64,000 nt of DNA, taken from assembly GCA_937910785.1 (NCBI GenBank), contig CALDLG010000021.1:1-64000 (forward strand). Reading direction: 5' to 3'. The notes beneath the pieces are model-generated. The model made no database searches. It worked only from the letters and a program-made list of their open reading frames with translations, and was not told the DNA's origin. Both the position numbers and the translations under genes were made by a program. This stretch comes from an uncultured Lachnospiraceae bacterium (GTDB lineage: Bacteria; Bacillota; Clostridia; Lachnospirales; Lachnospiraceae). This document shows, in pieces, positions 16,663 to 26,160 of this stretch (its first letter is position 1; every line of letters begins with the position of its first letter).

Positions 16663-17493
16663 ATGAGCCAATACTTATCCATCGGCAAAGTCTCCAAACT
16701 AAAAAATGTCAGCATCAAATCCCTGCGGTATTATGACCGGATCGGCATCTTAAAGCCAGCTTTCGTCAATGCTGAAACGAACTACCGGTACTATACGGAA
16801 GAACAGCTCTATCTTCTGGACGCCATTACACTCTGTATCAAACTGGGGATTCCATTAAAAGATCTGAATCACTATGTAGAAAACGATTCCATCAACCTGC
16901 AGAAACTGCTTTATGACGGCAAGATCCTTGCCGAAGAAAAAATATTGGAAATACATAAATGCCTGGAAGCGTTACAGGAAACATTGCGGCAGCTCTCCGT
17001 CTCCGAAAGCGGCCTGGCCAGAATCCCGGAAAGCAGGTCGGGCCTCATGCTGCCGGACGGCTTCTACCAAAGCACGCTGCAGGCACGCACGATATTAACC
17101 GTACCATTAGAGGAGATTGATACGCCCAAATATTACGGACAGCATATCCTGAAGCTGTTCGTTACCGCACAACAGCTGGGCATCAGCGTCTCCTACCCCT
17201 CCGGCGTCCTGCATGAATATCAGGACGGCTCCCTGACACGACATATGTTCCTGCTCGTAAATACAGGAAACGGACAGCCCTCCCCTTCCCAAACGGCAGG
17301 AGGCGCCATCCGCACCCTTCCGGCAGGAGATTACATCTGCCGCAAAATCTCTACCCATATGGCAGGCTCTGTGCGGGATGAGATGAAGGAAGTTCTGAAA
17401 GGCGATTCCTTCCATATCATAGAAACCGATACCTCCTCCGCCCAAAACAAAAAGGACGGATATCCTTTCGAACTGCAGTATCCGACAGCGTAA
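16663..17493 (+). CDS. MerR family transcription regulator with C-terminal effector domain
   Basis: The 276-residue protein starts at MSQYLSIGKVS after AAGGGAG; a longer in-frame extension to 16555 lacks a ribosome site. The N-terminus is a MerR winged helix ('SIGKVSKLKNVSIKSLRYYD', 'GILKPAFVN', 'YRYYTEEQLYLLDAI'), then a dimer coiled coil to about 115. The C-terminal 150 residues look like the GyrI/BmrR-type ligand domain ('ISTHMAGSVRDEMKE'). BmrR-like proteins sense cationic drugs or other hydrophobic compounds. No target gene is adjacent in the same direction. Confidence 0.85.
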   Translation: MSQYLSIGKVSKLKNVSIKSLRYYDRIGILKPAFVNAETNYRYYTEEQLYLLDAITLCIKLGIPLKDLNHYVENDSINLQKLLYDGKILAEEKILEIHKCLEALQETLRQLSVSESGLARIPESRSGLMLPDGFYQSTLQARTILTVPLEEIDTPKYYGQHILKLFVTAQQLGISVSYPSGVLHEYQDGSLTRHMFLLVNTGNGQPSPSQTAGGAIRTLPAGDYICRKISTHMAGSVRDEMKEVLKGDSFHIIETDTSSAQNKKDGYPFELQYPTA

Positions 17494-17502
17494 GCCTCAG
17501 CA

Positions 17503-18105
17503 TCAGTCCTCAAACGGCCTGATGCGATAGGTCACGCCAAGCCTGTCACAGATCTCCCTGCACTGCTTCTCTTCCGCCTCCGTAATCGTCGTCGCAACAG
17601 TCGTCAGAACGACATTCGGAACATATTTGCTCACATTCCCTGCGAAGCGAAGCATTGCCTCATGGGACCGTATTCCGAACCTGCTCCGGGTCAGTTTGAG
17701 GTATTCCTCCGCATCCGGCGTATTCAGGCTGATGGATATCGTATCGACCAGTCCCTCGTACATGGGAGCCGTATCTTTTCCCCAGATCAGGTCGGACAGA
17801 CCGTTCGTATTCAGCCGTACCGGAATATGAAACGTTCTTCCGGCATATTCCGCCACCTTCAGAAGATCCTCCAGCCGCTCCGTCGGTTCCCCGAAACCGC
17901 AGAAAACCAATTCTCCGTATTTCGTCATATCAAACCGCTCAAATTCTGCAATAATCTCTTCCACTTCCGGTTCCCGCTCCAGCCACAGGCTGCCGGAATG
18001 ATTCATCTCGTCCATCGTCTGCCTCAGACAGAATGTACAGGAACAGGGACATCTGTTCGTCATATTCACATATAAATTATCATGCACTTCATATAATATT
18101 ACCAT
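17503..18105 (-). CDS. TatD-linked type radical SAM protein
   Basis: The 200-residue protein has the radical SAM cluster motif C-x3-C-x2-C in 'NRCPCSCTFC' (Cys at about 19, 23, 26), the 'FCGFGEPTERLEDLL' Gly-Glu-Pro motif and 'RLNTNGLSDL'. Size and opening ('YEVHDNLYVNMTNRC') fit the short family usually found beside TatD nuclease genes. No tatD gene lies in this window, so the usual partner is absent here. Substrate unknown. It is convergent with merR. Confidence 0.8.
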   Translation of the reverse strand: MVILYEVHDNLYVNMTNRCPCSCTFCLRQTMDEMNHSGSLWLEREPEVEEIIAEFERFDMTKYGELVFCGFGEPTERLEDLLKVAEYAGRTFHIPVRLNTNGLSDLIWGKDTAPMYEGLVDTISISLNTPDAEEYLKLTRSRFGIRSHEAMLRFAGNVSKYVPNVVLTTVATTITEAEEKQCREICDRLGVTYRIRPFED

Positions 18106-18196
18106 CTGATTCCGTTCTCCATTCCGGGAAATATTCTCTTTCCCACTCAGTCATTTTTATACGGCCTTCGGCATACTTCCCATCCGGCCCGTTATC

Positions 18197-19042
18197 TCAG
18201 TTTCTTTTCAGCTGATATAAGATTTCTTCAAAGCATACCCCGTCCGTCTTCGGTATATCCAGCTCGATCGATTTTAAGATACACTTTTTGATAAAGCCGG
18301 AAGCCTTTCTCACCGACCGGTCAAATTCCACACCGTTTACCGCATCTGCCGCAATTATGGATGCGAAAACATCTCCGGTACCGGAACGTTCCGTTCCCAC
18401 TTTATGGGTGCGTATCCATCGCGGTTCCCTTACGGGCGACTCCCCGTCAGGGGACCTCTCATAAACATAATTGGCGATAAACTCTCCCTGCCTGATGCCG
18501 GTAATAACCACCTTTTCCGGCCCCTGCCCGGAAAGCGCCTCCGCCATCCGGTACAGCTCCTTTTTCTTCCATCCCGTATCCTTATAGGGAGTATCCGTCA
18601 GCTTACAGCATTCCGTCAGATTCGGCGTAATGATATCCGCATGGGAGATCAGCTTCTTCATCTCCCGGCACATCTCTTCATTATAAGTGGAATATAGCTT
18701 CCCGTAATCTCCCATCACCGGATCAATGACGATCTGCGTTCCTTCTCCCGCAAATTCCCGAATAAACTCTTTCACGATCTGAATCTGTCTGGCAGATCCA
18801 AGAAATCCGGTCGCAATTCCGTCAAAGGAGATTCCCAGCCGCTTCCAGTGATCAATATATTCCGGCATCCTGTCCGTATAATCATCGAAAAAGAAATGCG
18901 GATACCCGGTATGATTGGAAAAAACGGATGTCGGCACCGGACAGCACTGCACCCCCAGATAGGAAATAACCGGCAGGGAAACCGTAACGGAACACCTGCC
19001 AAAACCGGATATATCGTTGATCACCGCTATTTTTTTCTGCAT
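18197..19042 (-). CDS. Pyridoxamine/pyridoxal kinase, ribokinase-like fold
   Basis: The 281-residue kinase opens with 'IAVINDISGFGRCSVTVSLPVIS', typical of the PdxY/PdxK group. It contains the vitamin-site region 'VPTSVFSNHTGYPHF', 'IVIDPVMGDYGKLY', 'ITPNLTECCKLTD' and the anion-hole/catalytic 'GTERSGTGDVFASI' with the catalytic Asp. It phosphorylates pyridoxal, pyridoxamine or pyridoxine for PLP salvage. Start set at 19042 because GGGAAAGG lies ten bases upstream; a GTG at 19051 is too close to that site. Confidence 0.85.
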   Translation of the reverse strand: MQKKIAVINDISGFGRCSVTVSLPVISYLGVQCCPVPTSVFSNHTGYPHFFFDDYTDRMPEYIDHWKRLGISFDGIATGFLGSARQIQIVKEFIREFAGEGTQIVIDPVMGDYGKLYSTYNEEMCREMKKLISHADIITPNLTECCKLTDTPYKDTGWKKKELYRMAEALSGQGPEKVVITGIRQGEFIANYVYERSPDGESPVREPRWIRTHKVGTERSGTGDVFASIIAADAVNGVEFDRSVRKASGFIKKCILKSIELDIPKTDGVCFEEILYQLKRN

Positions 19043-19282
19043 AAACGCCACGCCTTTCCCTGCGGCCCAAATTCCGGCACAGGCGGGCCTGTCCGGACAA
19101 ATGCCGCTTCCGATAATTCTCTTCCCACTACTTTATCATGAAAAAAACAGGACTGCAACCGATTCCTGAAATCGCCTCTTTTTGGCTTGCTATCTTTTTC
19201 ATTACCCCTTATACTGAACATAGCACATCATATTATGCTGCCGTATTATCCTTTGAAATAACCATATACAGGAGAAAAACAT

Positions 19283-20980
19283 ATGAAGAAAAAAGCAAGC
19301 ATCATCACGATCTTACTCCTATTTTGTCTGATTCCTTCCATGCTTTCCATCGCCGTAAATGTTATAACCTCTTACGATTATATGAATTCCGCGGCGGAAA
19401 ATGAAATTGAGGGAACCTTACAGGCGGCGGGCTATACGCTGCTGGAGGCCTTTAACGCAATTGACAGCGGTAAGTTCTGGCTTTCCGGAAACCTGCTTTA
19501 CAAAGGCGGAACCAACCTGACGGAAAATCTTTCCGTAATCGACTCCATCAAGGACAAGACCGGTATCGAATGCACGCTTTTTTACGGGGATACCCGATAT
19601 ATGACAACGGTTCTTGACGATGACGGCAAACGCATGGTTCTGACCCAATGTTCCGATGAGGTAAAAGAAATCGTATTGAATCAGGGCACTACTTACTTTG
19701 CCAGAAATATCGATATCGGAGGCCATGATTATTATGGCTATTATATCCCGATCGAGCAGGAAGGCAAAATTGCCGGCATGATTTTCACCGGTAAGCCAAG
19801 CGCCTCCCTGAGCGCTGCTACGGGCCAGTTTCTGATCTATATTCTGGCAGTCTGCAGTGTCCTGATTATCATTATCGTGGTTCTTGTATTCATGATAGGC
19901 CGGCTCATCGCCAAACGGATTCAGTTCCTCCGGAACGATATGGTTATGCTTTCCGAGGGCCGCCTGAATTTCCAGTCCGGCCGTAAGAACAACATCAGAG
20001 AAATTCATGAAGCGGCCGATGCCGCCGAAAAGCTCCGCACCCGGCTTATTGAGGTCGTACAGATGATTCAGACCTGCTCCGGTACGGTTAATACTTCCGT
20101 TGTAAAAGTTGATGCTTCTCTTGACAGCTGTTCGCAGGCGGTAAAGGATCTGAGCACCACAATGGATGAGCTGGCTTACGGCGCGCAGAGCATGGCCGGT
20201 TCCGTCGAAAAGGAAGCCTTCGACATGAATGAAATCTCCGACGGCATTACCGATATTGCGGCAAGCTCAGGGACCACCAAAGAAATAACGGAAAGCATTA
20301 CCAAAGTCAGCCATACCGCCAAAACCAGTCTCGATGAACTGTTAGAGGCTAATTCCTATACAACTGAAAGCGCGGAAAATGTTATTTCCAGTATTGCAAG
20401 CGTCAGCGATGCCGTAGATCAGATTACGACCGCCGCACAGATGATCATGGATATTTCCGACCAGACCAACCTGTTGTCTCTGAACGCAAGCATTGAAGCC
20501 GCAAGGGCCGGAGAAGCGGGCAGGGGCTTTGCCGTCGTTGCCGGGGAAATCCAGAAACTGGCGGACCAGTCCAATTCCTCCGCAAAACAGATACAGTCCA
20601 TTATTGAAGAAATTACAGCAAAGACCGAAGAATGTACCAGAATCTCCGGACAGATTCAGGATGCGGTCAGCAAAGAAGCGGATGCGCTCCGAAGCGTAAA
20701 CAGCAGCTTCGATGATGTGGAGAACAACATTGCCGAAGCGGCCGTTTCCGTCAATAAAATTACGGAAATTGTAAGCGCCGTCGATAAGAACAAGGCAAGC
20801 GTCGTGGATTCCATCAGTGACCTGTCCGGCATATCCGAGGAAAATGCGGCTTCCGCAGAAGAAGCCAATGCTTCGACAGAAGAACTCCGGGCCAGAATCG
20901 AAGAGGTAGCACAGGAAGCCATAGAACTGAAGGATGTGATTGCACAGCTGAACGAGAGCGTAGCGTTCTTCAAGCTATAG
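19283..20980 (+). CDS. Methyl-accepting chemotaxis protein
   Basis: The 565-residue receptor has a membrane helix (about 7-29), a single Cache-type outer sensor (about 32-180, with '[22 protein letters not shown]' and '[19 protein letters not shown]'), a second helix (about 184-212) and a HAMP segment. The long helical signalling tail holds the conserved hairpin tip '[31 protein letters not shown]' (about 393-423), the binding site for CheA/CheW. It has an AGGAG site eight bases before the start. No other motility or chemotaxis gene is in the window. Ligand unknown; sCache sensors often bind small acids. Confidence 0.92.
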   Translation: MKKKASIITILLLFCLIPSMLSIAVNVITSYDYMNSAAENEIEGTLQAAGYTLLEAFNAIDSGKFWLSGNLLYKGGTNLTENLSVIDSIKDKTGIECTLFYGDTRYMTTVLDDDGKRMVLTQCSDEVKEIVLNQGTTYFARNIDIGGHDYYGYYIPIEQEGKIAGMIFTGKPSASLSAATGQFLIYILAVCSVLIIIIVVLVFMIGRLIAKRIQFLRNDMVMLSEGRLNFQSGRKNNIREIHEAADAAEKLRTRLIEVVQMIQTCSGTVNTSVVKVDASLDSCSQAVKDLSTTMDELAYGAQSMAGSVEKEAFDMNEISDGITDIAASSGTTKEITESITKVSHTAKTSLDELLEANSYTTESAENVISSIASVSDAVDQITTAAQMIMDISDQTNLLSLNASIEAARAGEAGRGFAVVAGEIQKLADQSNSSAKQIQSIIEEITAKTEECTRISGQIQDAVSKEADALRSVNSSFDDVENNIAEAAVSVNKITEIVSAVDKNKASVVDSISDLSGISEENAASAEEANASTEELRARIEEVAQEAIELKDVIAQLNESVAFFKL

Positions 20981-21016
20981 AAATTTCTTTCGTTTCCGCA
21001 TACTGCCGGATGATAA

Positions 21017-21062
21017 CAGCCGGCTCAGGATATATCATGTATCCCGATCCGGCTGGTTTTTA
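21017..21062 (+). terminator. Terminator after the chemotaxis receptor gene
   Basis: CAGCCGG (21017-21023) pairs with CCGGCTG (21049-21055), with an inner GGATA/TATCC pairing, and is followed by GTTTTTA. It separates the receptor gene from the convergent 18-kb cluster. Confidence 0.7.
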
Positions 21063-21087
21063 TATAATAGAAATGGATTTTCCCTTC

Positions 21088-22089
21088 TTATTCATACTCA
21101 CATATATAGGCAAGCTTTCCTGAATAATAGTCCGGCGATAAAGAAAGAACATCATCATTTATGTCATTCCATACCCACTCTTTTGTTGCGCTGCGATATA
21201 TAAGCGCCATATATTTTTCAGTTATTTCTATTCCGTCTACATCATCTGCGTAACTGGGTTCCCCATCATACCAATACCGTAAATAGTCTCCTTCATTAAT
21301 TACATCATCAAACGGTTCCATATTATGATCTACCCAATGATATTCCGTTGAATTATCCTCCCTCATGCCGCCAAGATAGACAACCCCTTTTACCTTCTGA
21401 TTCATCAGAAGTTCCTTTATTATTTCGTTCTCCTCATCAGAATTAATCCTGCACAGATAGCCTCCTCTGGAAATGCAGTCTTCAAATGCCTCGCTCCATG
21501 TAACATCGGCAACAATGACCTCATAATTATGGATTGCCTCATCGTCCGCAGACATGCCGGGAATGACATCCGTCATGACAGATTCTCCCTCGCCTGCTTC
21601 GCTCCCGTTTTCCATCGTATTATCCTGTTCAGGCTCTGCGGCTTCCTGTAAATCAGTTTCGGTCTTCCCGGTCCCATCCATTTCTGCCATATCGTTTCCA
21701 TCCGTCCCGATCTTTACGCTCTCATCCGTTTCGCTCTTATCGTTCTCATCCGTCCCGTTCCTGACGCTCTCGTCTGTTTTCTTATCCACAGAATCATTGC
21801 TCACCATTATGGAATTTTCATCTTTTATCTTGGCGATGCCGCTTCCAATTACAAACGCTGCAATTAAAATCCCAACGACAGCAGCCGGAATCCAAAGCCA
21901 TTGCTTTTTGCTTTCTTTTTCAGCCTGCGCTTCTCCCTGAACGCTTCCCGCCGCTCCGGCTGACCCAAAATCAACGCTCCCGGCTACTCCTGACACTTCT
22001 TCCTTTTGTAAACTGATTTTTGTTCCTTTATTTAACGATTCTTTCTTCAGGCTGACATTATGCCCCTGCTTATTCAGGTTAACTCCCAC
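21088..22089 (-). CDS. C-type-lectin-like membrane protein with TerD-like N-terminal tag
   Basis: The 333-residue protein starts at a GTG after AGGAGAGGAGAAG. Residues 1-32 read 'MGVNLNKQGHNVSLKK...LNKGTKISLQKE', twice repeating the 'VNLxK..xxVSLxK' opening of TerD proteins. A linker and membrane helix (about 70-92) follow. Then comes an acidic Asp/Glu/Thr-rich stalk with repeats of 'ETDESVK' type (about 100-170). The end is a C-type-lectin-fold domain (about 185-333: 'AFEDCISRGGYLCRINSDEEN', 'YLGGMREDNSTEYHWVD', 'WVWNDIN', 'AYICEYE'). The lectin-like fold is predicted outside and the TerD-like tag inside. It is the last gene of the cluster. Ligand unknown; 'WND' is a calcium-site residue group in true C-type lectins. 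Confidence 0.7.
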   Translation of the reverse strand: MGVNLNKQGHNVSLKKESLNKGTKISLQKEEVSGVAGSVDFGSAGAAGSVQGEAQAEKESKKQWLWIPAAVVGILIAAFVIGSGIAKIKDENSIMVSNDSVDKKTDESVRNGTDENDKSETDESVKIGTDGNDMAEMDGTGKTETDLQEAAEPEQDNTMENGSEAGEGESVMTDVIPGMSADDEAIHNYEVIVADVTWSEAFEDCISRGGYLCRINSDEENEIIKELLMNQKVKGVVYLGGMREDNSTEYHWVDHNMEPFDDVINEGDYLRYWYDGEPSYADDVDGIEITEKYMALIYRSATKEWVWNDINDDVLSLSPDYYSGKLAYICEYE

Positions 22090-22131
22090 TGTTCTTCTCC
22101 TCTCCTGACTGTTGTTTATGAAACGATATGA

Positions 22132-22887
22132 TTATTTACGCCTTTTTAACTTTTTCCCGCAGCCCATGCAAATGCGCACACCAACCGGATTAATCGTTCC
22201 GCAGCTGCACATAATGTCTTCCGGTGCCATGCTGCCTCCTTGCGGCGATACAGGCGGATTCACTGTCGTCCGTTTTCTGCCTCTTCCCAATTGAAGGAAT
22301 ACCGCCAAAAGCACAACGACAGCCACAACCCCCAGCACAATGGCCATTATTATCCAGATTCGATTTGATGGCCCTGTTATCCCGCTATCCTCCATGCCTG
22401 CCTTTTCGTCTGAAGTACGCTCGTCATCAGCAAGCGTTCCCATGACCACATACCATTCACCGTCATACTTCGTCATATCAATACGCATGCTTCCCCGCAA
22501 TTCCTTTTCCTCAAATACATCAACATAAACAACCGCTTCCGTCCCATCCTCGCTCATATCGACATCCGCCGCCTTATATTTGTATTTTGCAAATTCGCTT
22601 TCCTCTCCAAACAGGAAATCCCAGTTTGAAATGACTTCCGTGACATCGACCTTTAAAACCAGTTTGCTGACAAATCCCAAAAGCTCGTTTTCCGCATCGC
22701 GCTTTTGTCTCTCTGTCGGAAGATAGCAGTCATAAATTCCCTCCTGGTCCCCGATTTTCAATGCATCAAAATACTTTTGCGCAACCTCTCTGATTTTCGC
22801 TTCTTCCTTTTTACTGCTCCCACATGCTGAGAATATAAGCGCCATGAACACCATTGCCAGCAGAGCCACTACTCTCTTTTTGCCCAT
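22132..22887 (-). CDS. Signal-anchored protein with outer NTF2-like domain and cytoplasmic zinc ribbon
   Basis: The 251-residue protein begins at 22887 after AAGGAG. A hydrophobic leader ends in 'ALIFSACGSS', a possible lipobox with Cys at about 22. The outer part (about 25-165) has an 'IREVAQKYFDALKIGDQEGIYDC' start typical of NTF2-like/DUF4878 domains. A strong membrane helix (about 178-200) follows. The end is a zinc ribbon 'CSCGTINPVGVRICMGCGKKL' type, C-x-C-x10-C-x2-C, expected in the cytoplasm. It lies between the MORN and lectin-like genes, 5 bases after the former. It may link a surface event to the cytoplasmic GTPases (inference). Function unknown. Confidence 0.6.
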   Translation of the reverse strand: MGKKRVVALLAMVFMALIFSACGSSKKEEAKIREVAQKYFDALKIGDQEGIYDCYLPTERQKRDAENELLGFVSKLVLKVDVTEVISNWDFLFGEESEFAKYKYKAADVDMSEDGTEAVVYVDVFEEKELRGSMRIDMTKYDGEWYVVMGTLADDERTSDEKAGMEDSGITGPSNRIWIIMAIVLGVVAVVVLLAVFLQLGRGRKRTTVNPPVSPQGGSMAPEDIMCSCGTINPVGVRICMGCGKKLKRRK

Positions 22888-22919
22888 TTTCTCAATCTCC
22901 TTTATCTGCGTCATGCAAT

Positions 22920-24923
22920 TTACCTTTCCGCAATTAGCAGCACACCGCGCATTGCAATATCAGCCGTTTCTATCATCGCTTCAACTTTCATATCATCGGA
23001 AAAAGCGGAAGCGTCAGGAAAAAATCGCAGTCTAAATTGAATTTCACCCTTTCCTTCAGCAAAAAAGTTCGAAAGCCTCAGTCCGTCCTTCACCCAATCA
23101 TCCGGCAGTTTACGCCTCGACCCATCTGATAACGCTAAGACGGATGATTCGTCAATCAATTCTATCGCTGACGGCAGCGCGGCGGAAATGATGATATCCT
23201 GATTGCTCGCGCTATTTGTAAAAACTATTTTTGCGCTGATTTCCTCTCCTATATCCGCACGCACCGATTTTTCATACCTGCCATTCCCAACAGATGCTGT
23301 GATGCTGATAAAAATACGGCTGCGCTTCCTGCTTTTTCCATATTCCTTTTGAAGAGCCTTCCGTGGATCAAATGAAACGCTGTCTTTACTCCTCCTTCCA
23401 CTTGCATGTATGACAAATGTTACATATCCATTGCTTCCCGGCGGTAAAACACCATTTAATTCATCCGTTCCCAGATAAACGCCATTTTCCGTAAATAAAG
23501 TCTGCGGCAGAATGCGCCCCTCTCTTATCCATCCGTTAAAAATTTTAGCCGAAGCTATTTTATAACATATGTTTATTTCTTCTTCTGCCTGAATTTCAAT
23601 GCCGTCCCATATGACCGGAATCCGGGTGCCCACAGAAGAAATGGATACGCTCACCACACCATTTTTTCCCGGACATACCGTCTTTGTGAAATGTGCCCGC
23701 AGCCTGTTTTCCGTAGTCGTCCCTTCCTCACTGCCATCTGCCGTATCCGCATCATTATGATACAAAATTCTCACCTCATAGTCACAGCCCGGCTCAATTC
23801 GCATCATTCTCTGGTACGGAGCATCCTCATCCGCCCGAATACCAACCAAAAATCCATGCTGACTACATGACGGTCCGGGTCCGTTAACCTGTTCCAGCAA
23901 AACGTCCGGTACGCCCATTTTCCAATTCATTGCATTATGAGTCCCGTCCGAATCAATCGTTTCTCCTTCCCCATTTCTTTTATCCCCGGCAAACTCTCCT
24001 ACATACACCTTTCCATCATTCAAATTCAAAATTCCGGCGCCGGACTTCTTTCCGTCCTTCCATGTGCCGCTATACCCAAAATCCCATTCCCCACGTGTTC
24101 TGCAAAATGAGCATCCCTCGCCGTCACAAAGATTGTTTTTAAATTCGCCGGCATAAACATCCACGGAGTCTCCGGATAAGCAAACGCGTATTCCATCCCC
24201 CTGCATTCCCCCAGGATTCCATTCGCCTATACAAATGCTCCCATCAGCATTTCGACACACCCCAAATCCGTTTTTTTGCCCGCCTCTCATCGTCCCGGCA
24301 AAAAAACCTCCGCCTGCATAAAACAAAATTCCATTAGCGTTTCGTACCTCATCATCATCTGTCATTCCGTAAAAGAAAAGCTTTTCGGCATCCTCCTGCC
24401 AGCATTTTTCCCTATAACCGTTACGGACATTGTTCAGGGTTCCGGTCATACGCCCGTCTGCCCGTCTTATCACTCCGCCGATATCCGTGCCTCCCTTTTT
24501 CCAACGTCCCGCATATATCCTTTTATCAGGCCACATAAGAGCCCCTTCTCCGTTGAAATTCTCTTTCTGCCACTCTGAAAAAAAGCCATGATAAAGTTTT
24601 CCATCCGAACAAAACAAAGTTCCCTCTACCGGCCTTCCTCTTTCTGACTTTCCACAAAACATTGCCTGCACACTGCCTGCCGGATAGATCTGAAGCAATA
24701 CATCAAACGACTTGTCGTTCTCCCACCTCCCAGCTGTCAGACTTCCGTCAGATTTGCAAAGAACCCCGGTTCCATCTCTCAGCCCGTCTTTCCACATGCC
24801 ATAATAAAGCGAACCGTCACGTTCCTTTTTTAATCCAATCCCATTCTGTATATTGTCTTCACTTGACTGATCACCGTAATACCACTCTTTTTCAGAGACC
24901 CAATGTAAAAATCTTCTATTCAT
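22920..24923 (-). CDS. MORN-repeat protein with C-terminal beta-sandwich domains
   Basis: The 667-residue protein starts at MNRRFLHWVSEKEW (24923), overlapping the GAP1-like gene by 8 bases, after GGAGGAGAG. At least eight MORN repeats fill about residues 15-345. They include 'YYGMWKDGLRDGTG', 'YHGFFSEWQKENFNGEG', 'YAGRWKKGG', 'FFAGTMRGGQKNGFG', 'YAGEFKNNLCDGEG', 'YSGTWKDGKKSGAG' and 'YVGEFAGDKRNGEG'. The rest (about 370-667) is beta-rich, with two Ig- or DUF11-like modules. There is no signal peptide, so it is cytoplasmic. MORN arrays bind lipids or serve as scaffolds in eukaryotes and occur in bacterial conflict loci. Probable scaffold. Confidence 0.75.
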   Translation of the reverse strand: MNRRFLHWVSEKEWYYGDQSSEDNIQNGIGLKKERDGSLYYGMWKDGLRDGTGVLCKSDGSLTAGRWENDKSFDVLLQIYPAGSVQAMFCGKSERGRPVEGTLFCSDGKLYHGFFSEWQKENFNGEGALMWPDKRIYAGRWKKGGTDIGGVIRRADGRMTGTLNNVRNGYREKCWQEDAEKLFFYGMTDDDEVRNANGILFYAGGGFFAGTMRGGQKNGFGVCRNADGSICIGEWNPGGMQGDGIRVCLSGDSVDVYAGEFKNNLCDGEGCSFCRTRGEWDFGYSGTWKDGKKSGAGILNLNDGKVYVGEFAGDKRNGEGETIDSDGTHNAMNWKMGVPDVLLEQVNGPGPSCSQHGFLVGIRADEDAPYQRMMRIEPGCDYEVRILYHNDADTADGSEEGTTTENRLRAHFTKTVCPGKNGVVSVSISSVGTRIPVIWDGIEIQAEEEINICYKIASAKIFNGWIREGRILPQTLFTENGVYLGTDELNGVLPPGSNGYVTFVIHASGRRSKDSVSFDPRKALQKEYGKSRKRSRIFISITASVGNGRYEKSVRADIGEEISAKIVFTNSASNQDIIISAALPSAIELIDESSVLALSDGSRRKLPDDWVKDGLRLSNFFAEGKGEIQFRLRFFPDASAFSDDMKVEAMIETADIAMRGVLLIAER

Positions 24924-26142
24924 CTGTTCTCTCCTCCGCGCCGGACGACAACAGATATTCATGAACCCTGGCTTTGAAATCCTCCGTAACCGCTCCCGCA
25001 AGACGTGATTTCAATATTTTTCTTACTTCTTCTCCCAGTTCTATTGAGTCTTCTCCGGCTTTTTTCAACAGCGTACAAGCCGCCCGCTCCCAGTTCTCTG
25101 TGTTTTTCACCGAAAGCGCCAGCCAGCTGTATAGAATGCCTGGTAACCGTTCGGGAATATCATATTCTCTTTTACAGATACTGCAAGCCAGGTTTATCGC
25201 CTGCATTGTATTCAATTTTTCATCCCCCATCAAGCGAAGGCAGTTCTCTATCGCTTCAAAAAAAAGCTTCTGTTTACCACAGACAACATAATCCAGACTG
25301 AGCGATATAAACGGGTTACGCTCCCTTGTCCTCTTCTCCACAATATCATTCATTACATTGTTTTCTCCTGTAACCGGATTGATATACGGCATTCCTTCAG
25401 GCAGCTCAAAACAGAATATCAGTTTGGCATTATGTTGATTCGTGTGCAGATATGTGGACGCTGAAAGCAAAGTACGCATAGAATACGGCAATGCCAGATA
25501 AGTAAGGTAGAGCAGATTCCATGCGTATTCCTCCGACCCATCTGTTTTTATATACAGATTCTTATCCGTATTGGTGGAAAGTATATGTACATACAACGCC
25601 ATAATATAAAAGCGATACGCATTCTCGGACAGCTTACATTTCTCCAATGCGCTGTGATAGGAATAAGTTTCGCTTAATAAAAAATCATCCGGCATTTTTT
25701 CCGGTTCGGATAATTTGATCAGTTTAGCATTAAGCGCTCCCGGAACAGCACGGATCTTAGCCCGTTCCTCCTCCGTAATACGCCGGTCAGCAAAATTATC
25801 TCTTCTGATCCTTAATAAATGATTAGGCTCCTTCAGAAAACTGTATGCCCCCAAAATAATATACCCATGGGAAAACGAAACAGGCCTCCCCTGCCCATCT
25901 GAGAGACTATACTGCGTGCGCACATAACCTACCGCATCATTTCTGCAATATATTTCCGACATACAGGAAGGTGTTTCGTTATTCCCCACAGGCGCTTTTT
26001 TCGCGGAGACCATCCCTGCATTTGCACGCTCAATGGATAAAAAATCATCTACTAATCCCTGCGGAATATTGGCCGATGTATTTACAACTGCCCATCCGGT
26101 ATCCGGATGGGCATAACAAGCCTGAAAAAAATTACGTTTCAT
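24916..26142 (-). CDS. GTPase-associated protein 1 (GAP1)-like protein
   Basis: The 408-residue cytoplasmic protein opens with 'FFQACYAHPDTGWAVVNTSANIP' (about 4-26). It then has 'AVGYVRTQYSLSDGQGRPVSFSHGYIIL' in the first 120 residues. This pattern I recall for the N-terminal domain of GTPase-associated protein 1, encoded beside conflict-system GTPases. The middle (about 130-260) is mixed with a block 'YLALPYSMRTLLSASTYLHTNQHNAKLIFCF'. The C-terminal 130 residues are helical. It lies 18 bases downstream of the P-loop GTPase gene, the expected partner. Family call is from pattern memory, not a search. Confidence 0.6.
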   Translation of the reverse strand: MKRNFFQACYAHPDTGWAVVNTSANIPQGLVDDFLSIERANAGMVSAKKAPVGNNETPSCMSEIYCRNDAVGYVRTQYSLSDGQGRPVSFSHGYIILGAYSFLKEPNHLLRIRRDNFADRRITEEERAKIRAVPGALNAKLIKLSEPEKMPDDFLLSETYSYHSALEKCKLSENAYRFYIMALYVHILSTNTDKNLYIKTDGSEEYAWNLLYLTYLALPYSMRTLLSASTYLHTNQHNAKLIFCFELPEGMPYINPVTGENNVMNDIVEKRTRERNPFISLSLDYVVCGKQKLFFEAIENCLRLMGDEKLNTMQAINLACSICKREYDIPERLPGILYSWLALSVKNTENWERAACTLLKKAGEDSIELGEEVRKILKSRLAGAVTEDFKARVHEYLLSSGAEERTDE

Positions 26143-26160
26143 AACTCATCTACCCCATCT

